Below are positions 1-7,325 of a DNA stretch of 64,000 nucleotides, in pieces. The stretch covers positions 47,707 to 111,706 of the forward strand of contig CAZJYC010000002.1 in assembly GCA_964550165.1 (NCBI GenBank). The letters run 5' to 3'. The stretch is from CAZJYC01 sp964550165. Its GTDB lineage: Bacteria; Acidobacteriota; Aminicenantia; Aminicenantales; Aminicenantaceae. Position 1 is the first letter of the stretch; each line of letters starts with the position of its first letter. The notes under the pieces are model-generated. The model saw only the letters and a program-made list of their open reading frames with translations, did no database searches and had not been told where the DNA came from. Made by a program: the position numbers and the translations under genes.

Positions 1-61
1 TATCCGGAGAGAACCGGGAAAGGGTGAATGACAGAAGTTCGCTATCAGAAATATATGCATA

Positions 62-196
62 GTGTGCGCGGAAACATTCTACATCATCCTGATCGCCGCG
101 ATTATTATCGCTTTTATCGTGTTTATCGTGACTGACCTCGGCCATCCGTCAAGTTTGAAATGGAAAAATCGAGGTCAAATTTTTATCCAGTTGTAG
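62..196 (+). CDS. possible short membrane peptide
   Basis: A 44-codon frame from GTG to TAG encodes a strongly hydrophobic stretch (ETFYIILIAAIIIAFIVF) followed by a polar tail, like the last membrane segment of a small protein. The frame is closed upstream by a TGA at 29-31 and has no good ribosome binding site. It overlaps the 3' end of the convergent gene at 183. It may be the end of a gene broken by a frameshift, or chance. I do not recognise a family. Confidence 0.22.
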   Translation: MCAETFYIILIAAIIIAFIVFIVTDLGHPSSLKWKNRGQIFIQL

Positions 197-1235
197 CCAA
201 TCCCTGGAAGAATGCTGGCCAGAAAGGATCCTGCTTGGGTATGGCCAGCGGAACGCTGCGGCCATCCAAACGTCTCAGGATTCTTTTTCTGGAGTCTTTG
301 ACCACTTTTCCTATGACAGAGGCATTGATCCCTAATGCATTCAATCTCCGGATGATTTTTTCAGAATGCGTGGGCCGTGCTGTTATCAGAAGCGATCCCT
401 CAGCAATGGCAGAGACAGGGTCGATGCCAAAGGCTTCACAGACAATCCTGACTTCCTCCGGGTAGATGAACAGGGACTCATCGATGTCCATGCCAACCCG
501 GCTGGCATTGGCCATCTCAAAAAGTCCTCCGATCACGCCGCCTTCAGTGGCATCGTGCATGGCCGTCACGCCTCCAGCCTCCATCGCAACCAGAGCATCC
601 TTGACCACAGTCATCTGTTTACAGAGAGCCTTGGCCTTTTCAACGATAGGCCGAGGATATCTTTCAAGTAACTCCTTTTCACGCAGAACAGAAAGAATAC
701 CAGATGTCTCTATTGCCGGCCCCTTGGTCAGGATGACCTCGTCGCCAGGCCGGGCGCCAGCAGGAGTGACGAAGCTGTCTTTATTCGCCACGGCAAAGAC
801 CGCGATCCCGCCAATAGTGGGCGCAGCAAAACCCGGATAATAACCTGTATGGCCTCCGACGATAGCGATTTCAAGCTCAATCGCAGTCTTGTGGATGGAA
901 TCGACAATTGCCCTGAAATCTTCATCTATTGTTTGAGGTGGCATCAACAACGTGTAAGTCATATACCTCGGTTTAACTCCCATCACGGCCACATCGCTCG
1001 CTCCGATATGAACCGCATACCAGCCGAACATCTCCAGGGGTTGTTTGGGGATAGAAAAGATAGGGTCTTCGGCGATGATCAGGACTTTATCATTTCCGAT
1101 ATCGACAACGCCGGCATCGATTCCGGTCAAAGGAGGAACAAGGACTGAAGCATCTTTGTTTCCGAGCCGTTTGAGGATAAAGGAAGTAAAAGTCTTATAA
1201 TCTATTTTACCGACCATAAAGCCCTGTCCGTTCAT
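183..1235 (-). CDS. AIR synthase / HypE-like ATP-binding protein
   Basis: A 350-residue member of the PurM/SelD/HypE/ThiL superfamily, whose proteins use ATP to activate a carbonyl or carboxyl group. The N-terminal half carries the DAGVVDIG and HIGASDVAVMGVKP segments of the AIR synthase N-domain; the C-terminal half carries HDATEGGVIGGLFEMA, typical of the AIR synthase C-domain. The Cys-containing tail that HypE needs for carbamoyl transfer is missing (the protein ends LATTG), so hydrogenase maturation is unlikely. No purine or hydrogenase genes are adjacent. The ATG at 1235 is chosen because GAGGAAGA precedes it; an in-frame ATG lies six codons downstream. The substrate is unknown. Confidence 0.8.
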   Translation of the reverse strand: MNGQGFMVGKIDYKTFTSFILKRLGNKDASVLVPPLTGIDAGVVDIGNDKVLIIAEDPIFSIPKQPLEMFGWYAVHIGASDVAVMGVKPRYMTYTLLMPPQTIDEDFRAIVDSIHKTAIELEIAIVGGHTGYYPGFAAPTIGGIAVFAVANKDSFVTPAGARPGDEVILTKGPAIETSGILSVLREKELLERYPRPIVEKAKALCKQMTVVKDALVAMEAGGVTAMHDATEGGVIGGLFEMANASRVGMDIDESLFIYPEEVRIVCEAFGIDPVSAIAEGSLLITARPTHSEKIIRRLNALGINASVIGKVVKDSRKRILRRLDGRSVPLAIPKQDPFWPAFFQGLATTG

Positions 1236-1347
1236 TCTTCCTCATGACTCCTCCTCTGCTATGGATTTCATTTGTTAAGACTTTCAAGGCGGCTTCGACG
1301 ACTTCTGACCCTATTCCATCACCAGGAATTAAAATTATTGTTCTCAT
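1207..1347 (-). pseudogene. N-terminal remnant of isocitrate/isopropylmalate dehydrogenase
   Basis: The 46-codon frame begins MRTIILIPGDGIGSEVVEAA, the opening beta strand and glycine-rich turn of the beta-decarboxylating dehydrogenase family (usually IPGDGIGPEV). The homology stops after about 25 residues. The frame then runs into unrelated sequence and overlaps the first codons of the AIR-synthase-like gene. The rest of the enzyme (about 330 residues) is not in the window. I read it as a gene remnant whose body was deleted, fusing its start to the upstream region of the next gene. A translated leader is less likely. No other gene lies between 1348 and the nrdJ promoter. Confidence 0.5.
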
Positions 1348-1483
1348 TTTTAAACCACCATTCTTCCGCTAAAAGTTCAATTGCCCCATGAAAAAGCTGC
1401 GTCTGTAAGGGCAATTTGAGCCATTTCCTATTATATTCATAGGAAAAATAGAAGTCAAAAAAGGGAGGAATTCATATATTTTC

Positions 1484-1512
1484 TTGACATACATCATGAT
1501 GTAGTTTATATT
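1484..1512 (+). promoter_or_regulatory. nrdJ promoter with palindromic operator in the spacer
   Basis: TTGACA (1484-1489), a 17-bp spacer and TATATT (1507-1512) form a near-consensus sigma70 promoter. The spacer holds a perfect 14-bp palindrome, TACATCATGATGTA (1490-1503), directly after the -35 box, where a bound dimer would block polymerase. The leader is about 40 nt and ends in GGAGGAA before the nrdJ ATG. The palindrome does not resemble the NrdR box. Confidence 0.7.
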
Positions 1513-1562
1513 TTTTTAGCCTCTATATATAGCATAGAATTCAAAAAATTCCTGGAGGAAAT

Positions 1563-3656
1563 ATGGCCAGCGGAGATGCCTTTTCTCAAAATGCCCTGAG
1601 AATCTTGAAAGCGCGCTATTTTCTGAAGGACGAAAAGGGCGAATTCCTGGATAAGACTCCCTCGGACATTTTCAAACGGGTTGCCAATTTCATCGCTTCT
1701 GCAGAAAGATCAAAGACCGAACAAAAGAAATGGGCTCGGAAATTTTTCGAGGTCATGATCGACAGGGATTTCCTTCCCAACAGTCCCACGCTGACCGGAG
1801 CAGGGCGGGATATGTGCCTGAGCGCCTGCTTTGTCCTTCCCGTGGAAGACTCCATGGAATCCATCTTTGAGACCGTGAAAAATGCGGCTCTTGTCCATAA
1901 GGAAGGAGGAGGAACAGGATTTGACTTCAGCTCTCTCCGGCCCAAAGGTAGCTTTGTCCGGAAAACCCAGGGGATTGCCTCCGGCCCTGTTTCCTTTCTC
2001 AGGGTTATCGATTCGGCGACAGAGGCGGTTAAACAAGGCGGAACACGGCGTGGAGCCAACATGGGAATACTCAGGGTAGACCATCCGGATATAGAAGAAT
2101 TTATTGCGATGAAGCGGGACGGAACCAGCGTGAACAATTTCAATATCTCTGTGGCCGCGACAGACGCATTCATGGAAGCAGTGAAGAACAATGATTTCTA
2201 CGACATCTTCGACCCTTACCTCAAGAAGAACGTCGAACGGAAAAAAGCACGGAAGATTTTTGAGATGATCGTCGAATCCGCCTGGGCTGTGGGCGACCCT
2301 GGTTTGATTTTTATCGACAGAATTAACAGCAGCAATCCTACAAAAATGCTCGGTCCGATCAGGGCCACTAATCCCTGCGGAGAACAGCCCCTCCACGAAT
2401 ACGAATCCTGCAACCTGGGCTCGATTAATCTCTTTAACTTTTTTAATCCCAAGGCAAAAGGCCTATTCGACTGGGAAAGATTTGCGCAGGTCATCGGCGT
2501 CGCCGTCAGATTTCTGGACGATGTCATCGAAGTCAATAAATATCCCCTGCTCCAGATCGAAAGGATGACCAAAGAAAACCGCAGAATCGGGCTCGGAGTC
2601 ATGGGCTGGGCTGACCTCCTGATCAAAATGAAAATCAAGTATGATTCTGCTCAAGCTATCCATATCGCCGAAAAAATCGCCTCTTTTTTGAGGAGCAGAG
2701 CCGAGGCTGAATCAATTAAACTGGCAGAAATCCGGGGAAGCTTTCCTCAAATCGGAAAGTCAACCTACAAAAGAAAAATGATGCGCAATGCCACGCTCCT
2801 GACCATCGCGCCCACAGGGACCATCTCCCGCCTGGCTGGATGCTCGTCAAGCATCGAGCCAGTCTTTGCCTTTGAATTCACCTCTAAAATCATCGACGGC
2901 GAAATAAAGGAAACGCATCCCCTTTATCTGGAATGGAAAGAAAAAAACGGGAATGCGCCTTTGCCTGACTATTTTGTCACCGCTCACGAAATCTCTCCAG
3001 AGTGGCATGTCAAGATGCAGGCAGCCTTCCAGAAATACGTGGATAACTCTGTCTCCAAAACCATCAATTTTCCCAACAAGGCCACGGTCAAGGATGTTGA
3101 AAAGGCCTATCTTCTCGCGTACGACCTGAAAACCAAGGGAATCACCATCTACCGCGACGGCTCCCGGGCAGAGCAGGTCCTTTACAAATCTCTGCCCAAG
3201 GAAAAGCTCATCCCCAGAGAGAGGCCCAATTCTTTGCCTTCCATCACCGATAAAATCAAGACAGGCTTTGGCAATCTCTATGTCACCATCTCCTATTTCA
3301 ACGACAGGCCGTTCGAGGTCTTTACGAGCATCGGCAAGAGCGGCTATTCCACCATGGCTGATGCTGAAGCCCTGGGCAGGCTGATCTCTTTGGCCTTGCG
3401 AAGCGGCGTCGACTCCCAAGAAGTCATCGAGCAGCTCAAGGGCATCGGCGGCTCAGAGCCCATTTTCACCGACGGCGGCCTGGTCCAATCCATCCCTGAT
3501 GCCATAGCCAAAGTCCTGGAAAGGCATATGGGAGAGGTCCGAAGCCATCCCAAGGACTTTTTCAAGACCCTTTGCAGGATTTGCGGCGCAACTCTTCCGG
3601 ATGAAAAATGTCCTACCTGCCCGAACTGCGGCTGGAACAGATGCACCGGAACTTAA
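1563..3656 (+). CDS. nrdJ: adenosylcobalamin-dependent (class II) ribonucleotide reductase
   Basis: Reduces ribonucleotides to deoxyribonucleotides without oxygen, using adenosylcobalamin to make the radical. The 697-residue protein carries the substrate-site cysteine near the N-terminus (NSPTLTGAG..CLSACFVLP), the radical-site motif NPCGEQPL near residue 270, GGTGFDFS, RRGANMGIL, and the GCSSSIEPVFA segment of the B12-dependent branch. The C-terminus ends in a cysteine cluster (CRICG, CPTCPNCG) that may bind zinc and holds the re-reducing cysteines. Start ATG is set by the GGAGGAA ribosome binding site. The gene stands alone behind its own promoter; no cobalamin riboswitch or NrdR box is visible. 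At about 700 residues it is a compact form of the family. Confidence 0.95.
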   Translation: MASGDAFSQNALRILKARYFLKDEKGEFLDKTPSDIFKRVANFIASAERSKTEQKKWARKFFEVMIDRDFLPNSPTLTGAGRDMCLSACFVLPVEDSMESIFETVKNAALVHKEGGGTGFDFSSLRPKGSFVRKTQGIASGPVSFLRVIDSATEAVKQGGTRRGANMGILRVDHPDIEEFIAMKRDGTSVNNFNISVAATDAFMEAVKNNDFYDIFDPYLKKNVERKKARKIFEMIVESAWAVGDPGLIFIDRINSSNPTKMLGPIRATNPCGEQPLHEYESCNLGSINLFNFFNPKAKGLFDWERFAQVIGVAVRFLDDVIEVNKYPLLQIERMTKENRRIGLGVMGWADLLIKMKIKYDSAQAIHIAEKIASFLRSRAEAESIKLAEIRGSFPQIGKSTYKRKMMRNATLLTIAPTGTISRLAGCSSSIEPVFAFEFTSKIIDGEIKETHPLYLEWKEKNGNAPLPDYFVTAHEISPEWHVKMQAAFQKYVDNSVSKTINFPNKATVKDVEKAYLLAYDLKTKGITIYRDGSRAEQVLYKSLPKEKLIPRERPNSLPSITDKIKTGFGNLYVTISYFNDRPFEVFTSIGKSGYSTMADAEALGRLISLALRSGVDSQEVIEQLKGIGGSEPIFTDGGLVQSIPDAIAKVLERHMGEVRSHPKDFFKTLCRICGATLPDEKCPTCPNCGWNRCTGT

Positions 3657-3816
3657 AGAAGCTCCGCAAAAAACATATCACCCAGACAGCATTCGATCTC
3701 CGTTGATTTTTCGATATCTTCATAAAGCTCTCTTCCAGCTCCTCTAATGAAAAGATGCCGCCCCAAAAAAAATGCGGTTCATACTCTGGAACATGTTTAC
3801 CGGAAATGTCCCTCAC
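3613..3816 (-). CDS. hypothetical reading frame or gene fragment
   Basis: A 67-codon frame starting at GTG, whose open frame continues upstream to about 3885. The protein-like part (EYFLVRDISGKHVPEYEPHF, then an acidic FSLEELEESF stretch) lies in the gap after nrdJ. The last 15 or so codons run antisense into the nrdJ end and are probably not meaningful. There is no clear ribosome binding site. It could be a remnant of a longer gene. Nothing else is visible in the 369-bp gap 3657-4025, apart from a short repeat: TTTGCGGGGAGTAAACAAT near 3935 resembles the TTTGCAGGGAGTGGACAAT that serves the next gene. Confidence 0.25.
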   Translation of the reverse strand: MRDISGKHVPEYEPHFFWGGIFSLEELEESFMKISKNQRRSNAVWVICFLRSFFKFRCICSSRSSGR

Positions 3817-4025
3817 AAGGAAATATTCAAAATTTCCCTGAACGTTAAACTTTAAACACCGTCTTTGTATAGGCTCTGACTTTGACCTTTCAAAAATATA
3901 GTCCCTTTCTCCGGAGTGCTCGTTAGCAATGGGTATTTGCGGGGAGTAAACAATCTCTCTTGATAGCCCGCATCAGAATTGATAGAATTTTTTTGTTATA
4001 ACCAATCTTTTGCAGGGAGTGGACA

Positions 4026-4319
4026 ATGATTATCGCTGAATTTGCAATCTTTCCCACGAGCGAAGGAGTATCGGTCAGCAGGTATGTCCAGGAAGCGCTG
4101 AGGGTCATAGAAAGCTCCGGACTGAAGAGTGAAACCGGAGGTATGTCGACAGCCATCGAGGCTCCGGATTTGAAGACTCTTTTCATGGTCATCGAGAAAA
4201 CCCACGAAGCTCTGGTCAAGATGGGAGTCAAAAGGATTCACATCGATTTGAGAGTGGACCACCGGCTGGATAAAGAGGCCACAATCGACTCCAAGCTCAA
4301 AGCTGTCGGGAAAAAATAG
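4026..4319 (+). CDS. MTH1187-family thiamine-binding protein
   Basis: A 97-residue cytosolic protein of the MTH1187/YkoF-like family, small ferredoxin-fold proteins that bind thiamine or hydroxymethylpyrimidine and form tetramers. The family pattern is clear: MIIAEFAIFPT, SVSRYVQEAL, IESSGLKSETGGMSTAIEA in the ligand region, then HEALVKMGVKRIHIDLRVDHR at the C-terminus. GGGAG lies seven bases upstream of the ATG. It stands alone, but a thiazole synthase gene (38878) suggests thiamine is made in this cell. A role as intracellular thiamine carrier or sensor is inferred from family structures only. Confidence 0.88.
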   Translation: MIIAEFAIFPTSEGVSVSRYVQEALRVIESSGLKSETGGMSTAIEAPDLKTLFMVIEKTHEALVKMGVKRIHIDLRVDHRLDKEATIDSKLKAVGKK

Positions 4320-4344
4320 CCTCGTAACTCCCTCCACTTTGGCT

Positions 4345-4511
4345 ATTCTGCGGCAGAAAATGGATCTCAGGAACAAATCTCTTCAGCAAATTCACAAAAT
4401 CACCGTATTCTTGGACTGCCTTTTCATAATCCGGACAACCTGAATAATGAAGCCTTCTCCATTGCGCTTGGATATTTTTTTGACTCCGGAAGGCATCTCT
4501 GGGATGTTTGA
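4345..4511 (-). pseudogene. truncated copy of the amidinotransferase-fold gene
   Basis: This 167-bp stretch aligns without gaps to 7101-7267 inside the intact gene at 6435-7316, with about nine differences by eye, in the same orientation. It corresponds to residues 17-72 of that protein. It has no start, no catalytic residues and no continuation. It is a partial duplication that leaves the ATPase gene and the small hypothetical gene between a broken and an intact copy. Confidence 0.85.
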
Positions 4512-4555
4512 GGCCATTAAAAAGCTCTTGTTTTCCAAAACAATAAGCCGGGTTA

Positions 4556-4592
4556 TTGACTTTTCTACTAATTTTTTAGAATATCATGATAT
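4556..4592 (+). promoter_or_regulatory. candidate promoter and palindrome before the ATPase gene
   Basis: TTGACT (4556-4561) is followed after 15 bp by TAGAAT (or after 17 bp by GAATAT). A perfect 12-bp palindrome, ATATCATGATAT (4581-4592), overlaps the expected start of transcription, 25 bp before the ATG. Its ATCATGAT core is the same as that of the palindrome in the nrdJ promoter. The promoter call is weak; the palindrome is certain. Confidence 0.35.
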
Positions 4593-4616
4593 ACAAAAAA
4601 ATATCTTGTGATTATC

Positions 4617-5798
4617 ATGAAAATAAAACTTCAGCGCCTGATTAAACTCGATGCCAGTTCCCAGATGTCCTGTTTTCTGTGGGGACCCAGGCAGACTGGG
4701 AAAAGCACCCTCCTCAAGGACCTTTTCTCTGAAGCAAAATATTATGATCTGCTACTATCGGAAGTTTACGGCCGGCTTCTTTCGTCTCCCTCCCTGATTC
4801 GGCAAGAATGCGAGGCTTTAGGATTGACCGGGGAAACGCAGACTTTGCCCATCATCATCGATGAAGTTCAAAAACTCCCTTTCCTATTGGATGAAGTTCA
4901 CTGGCTCATCGAAAATCGGGGACTCAGGTTCATTCTCTGTGGCTCAAGTCCCCGGAAGCTCAAAAGGAGTGGCGGCCATCTTTTAGGCGGCCGGGCCGTC
5001 CGTTATCAACTCTTTCCCTTTGTTTCTCCCGAAATTCCTGATTTTTCTCTGATCCGGGCCCTCAACCATGGATTGCTTCCCCGCCACTACCTGGCTGATG
5101 AGCCTGGCCCTCTTCTTGAAGCCTATGTGGGCGATTACCTCAAAGAAGAAATCATGGCCGAAGCAGCGACAAGAAACATGCCTGCTTTCAGTCGCTTCCT
5201 GGAAGTTGCTGCGCTATCCAATGGTGAGATTGTCAATTTTCAAAACATTGCATCAGAATGCGGCGTCACCGCGCCCACGGTCAAAGGCTACTTTCAAATT
5301 CTGGAAGACACTCTGCTCGGGGGGTGGATTCAGGCGTTCCGTAAACAGATCAAGAGACGGGTGATTTTATCCCCGAAATTCTATTTCTTTGATGTCGGGC
5401 TCGTCGGTTACCTCGCTCGCCGGGGATTGATCCGTGAAAACTCCGAACTCTTCGGAAAAGCCTTTGAGCATTTTCTTATCCTGGAAGTCCTGGCCCATGC
5501 CCGGTATTCAGGACTGAATTATCCTGTCCAATACTGGCGTACGGCATCCCAAATTGAAGTCGATCTTATTCTCGGGCAGGGGGAGACCGCTGTAGAAATC
5601 AAGGCCACTGCTCTTGCCCAGGACCACCATCTCAAGGGGCTCCGGGCTTTCCGGGAGGAACATAAGGCCAAGTGCTTGCTCGTTTCCCAGGATCCCCATC
5701 CCAGGAAGACGGCCGATGGAATCCTCATCCTCCCCTGGCAGGACTTCCTGGGGAAACTCTGGGCGGGAGATATTATAGATGGGCGGAATTTATTATAG
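4617..5798 (+). CDS. AAA-type ATPase with DUF4143 domain
   Basis: A 393-residue ATPase of the AAA_14/DUF4143 group, widespread in bacteria and archaea without an assigned job. The P-loop is GPRQTGKST (residues 23-31), Walker B is IIIDEVQ (79-85), and a sensor-like FILCGSSPRKLK follows. A winged-helix-like region (GVTAPTVKGYFQILEDT) comes next. The C-terminal DUF4143 part has a nuclease-like pattern: FEHFLILEV, then QIEVDLIL and AVEIKAT, i.e. an E...D...E-x-K arrangement as in PD-(D/E)XK folds. ATG at 4617 is preferred over the GTG three codons earlier by comparison with family starts; neither has a strong ribosome binding site. The gene sits between a broken and an intact copy of the amidinotransferase gene. 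Confidence 0.85.
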   Translation: MKIKLQRLIKLDASSQMSCFLWGPRQTGKSTLLKDLFSEAKYYDLLLSEVYGRLLSSPSLIRQECEALGLTGETQTLPIIIDEVQKLPFLLDEVHWLIENRGLRFILCGSSPRKLKRSGGHLLGGRAVRYQLFPFVSPEIPDFSLIRALNHGLLPRHYLADEPGPLLEAYVGDYLKEEIMAEAATRNMPAFSRFLEVAALSNGEIVNFQNIASECGVTAPTVKGYFQILEDTLLGGWIQAFRKQIKRRVILSPKFYFFDVGLVGYLARRGLIRENSELFGKAFEHFLILEVLAHARYSGLNYPVQYWRTASQIEVDLILGQGETAVEIKATALAQDHHLKGLRAFREEHKAKCLLVSQDPHPRKTADGILILPWQDFLGKLWAGDIIDGRNLL

Positions 5799-5874
5799 AT
5801 CAGGCGCTAATCGGCCTTGCTGAGCTCATCGGAAGAGCAAGCCGAGTTTTATTGATTCTTATGGGAGGAAGCCA

Positions 5875-6243
5875 ATGATCAAGGCTGTAACTGGCTCGAG
5901 AGTTTATAGCGTATGGATCGATATGCTTAAGCGCTTGGTCCCTTACGGAAGGACCCATCGATTATCAGTATTGGTGGCTGGCATGCTTCAATATGCTTAT
6001 GAACTTGCTCATGCGAAGGCGGGCTCAAATTCCAGGGCAAGAAAATTAGCGGAGATTTTTGAACATGCTTTCGAAAGTCCCGACGGGAAAGACGTTAAAA
6101 AAGTTGTCGAGATTGCAGAAAGTCTATTTAATGACGCCGGGGTTAGATATAAAAGAAGGAACCGGCGGGGTGAATTATACACAATAACTGAAGAGGCTGT
6201 CCGCGAGTTTTTGAGTTGGGAATCTATGCCCTGGGAAAGATAA
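5875..6243 (+). CDS. hypothetical protein, 122 residues
   Basis: Not recognised. The start is well supported by GGGAGGA seven bases upstream of the ATG. The protein is basic in the first half (KRLVPYGRTHRLSVLVAGML), has a helical middle, and ends with KRRNRRGELYTITEEAVREF, which resembles a small wing or turn next to a helix. No signal peptide or membrane segment. It follows the ATPase gene by 76 bp in the same direction and could be cotranscribed with it. No catalytic motif is visible. Confidence 0.6.
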   Translation: MIKAVTGSRVYSVWIDMLKRLVPYGRTHRLSVLVAGMLQYAYELAHAKAGSNSRARKLAEIFEHAFESPDGKDVKKVVEIAESLFNDAGVRYKRRNRRGELYTITEEAVREFLSWESMPWER

Positions 6244-6252
6244 CACAGCTAA

Positions 6253-6344
6253 GGATAAGAATTCGCTTTTCAGCAGAGCTGGCTGACTGATCATCTTTGG
6301 CGGATAAGAACTTGCTTTTCATATGAGCTAAGCTGAGCGGTCAT
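6253..6344. repeat. degenerate tandem direct repeat
   Basis: Two copies of about 42 bp (6253-6294 and 6302-6344) begin GGATAAGAA, continue through TTGCTTTTCA or TCGCTTTTCA, and end in GGTCAT or GATCAT, 49 bp apart. They differ at roughly a quarter of positions. They fill most of the gap between the hypothetical gene and the convergent amidinotransferase gene. No gene or terminator is evident there. Confidence 0.5.
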
Positions 6345-6434
6345 TTCTGTGTCCCTTTTTCTCATCCAACCATCGCAGGAAAGCATAGAACTGAGCTTGA
6401 GGAAAAGCTACCTCAGGAGCAGGCTCGAATCGTC

Positions 6435-7316
6435 TCAAACTCTCATCCTGAGAAGAGGTCTGGTGAGACAGGTGGGACCTCCGGCGCCTTTCCTTGAAGT
6501 TTCCTCTCCTGCGTATTCAAAGACTTCAACTCCCTCGTTCTCCAGTCTCTTTTTCGTCACAGGATTTCCGGCGATCATGATACAAATCCTCGGGGCAACG
6601 GCCAAAATATTACAGGCCATGGTCTCATACTCGGAGTCCGGGATGTCAAGCAGCCGGATGCCGCGACGCAGAAGCCATTCTCGGAAAGGCACAGGAAGAA
6701 GCTTCGAATAGACTACGGCCAAGTCATGGTCCACAGGACTGATGAGGGACATGAGATGCAAGACGTCTTCAGGCCCCTTCCAGTGCGGCAGGGGAACAAC
6801 GATAAATTCATTTACTAAATCGCCGGTGATTTGCTTCAACTGAAGGACCCCTTCCTCGTTTGTTCTGTAGCCCTGTCCAACGGCCAGGGTTCTCTCGTCC
6901 AGCCAGACCACATCTCCTCCTTCTAACCTTCCTCTTCCTTGAATAGCTCCAAGAACAGGAATGCCCAATTTTAAGAAAAATTCTTGCATGGCTTCCGGCT
7001 CGCTGCGTCTCGGCTCTTTCCCCATACTGCACAAAATCGCACCTTTCTCAGTCACGAGCGCTGCGTCATGGACGTAAATCGAGTCCAGGCCTGTCCGGTC
7101 ATTCTGCGGCAGAAAATGAATCTCAGGGACAAATCTCTTCAGCAACTTGATGAAATCACCGTATTCTTGGACTGCCTTTTCATAATCCGGACAACCTGAA
7201 TAATGAAGCCTCCTCCATTGCGCTTGGATGTATTTTTGACTCCGGAAGGCATCTCTGGGATGTTTGACCAGAAGAATTTTTATTCGGTCAACTTCAGACT
7301 GGCATCCAAATCTCAA
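6435..7316 (-). CDS. amidinotransferase-fold hydrolase (dimethylarginine dimethylaminohydrolase-like)
   Basis: A 293-residue protein of the arginine deiminase / DDAH / glycine amidinotransferase superfamily, which attacks guanidino groups through a covalent cysteine. Visible active-site elements are VHDAALV (residues 82-88), GRLEGGDVVWLD with the acidic pair (about 129-140), the catalytic His187 in DVLHLMS, and the nucleophile Cys283 in GGPTCLTRPL at the C-terminus. The length fits DDAH or small arginine deiminase-like enzymes. The start is a TTG only 9 bp after the mnmA stop, so the two are probably cotranscribed. The substrate (methylarginine, arginine, peptidyl-arginine or other guanidine) cannot be decided. 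A 167-bp truncated duplicate lies at 4345-4511. Confidence 0.85.
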   Translation of the reverse strand: MRFGCQSEVDRIKILLVKHPRDAFRSQKYIQAQWRRLHYSGCPDYEKAVQEYGDFIKLLKRFVPEIHFLPQNDRTGLDSIYVHDAALVTEKGAILCSMGKEPRRSEPEAMQEFFLKLGIPVLGAIQGRGRLEGGDVVWLDERTLAVGQGYRTNEEGVLQLKQITGDLVNEFIVVPLPHWKGPEDVLHLMSLISPVDHDLAVVYSKLLPVPFREWLLRRGIRLLDIPDSEYETMACNILAVAPRICIMIAGNPVTKKRLENEGVEVFEYAGEETSRKGAGGPTCLTRPLLRMRV

Positions 7317-7325
7317 GGCAAAACT

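Noticed and set aside
183..1235. Hydrogenase maturation factor HypE
   Set aside because: The C-terminal Cys-ending tail of HypE is absent and no hyp or hydrogenase genes adjoin.
1348..1562. Cobalamin riboswitch or NrdR box before the B12-dependent reductase
   Set aside because: The leader after the promoter is only about 40 nt, and neither a B12-box-like sequence nor an NrdR-type site is visible.
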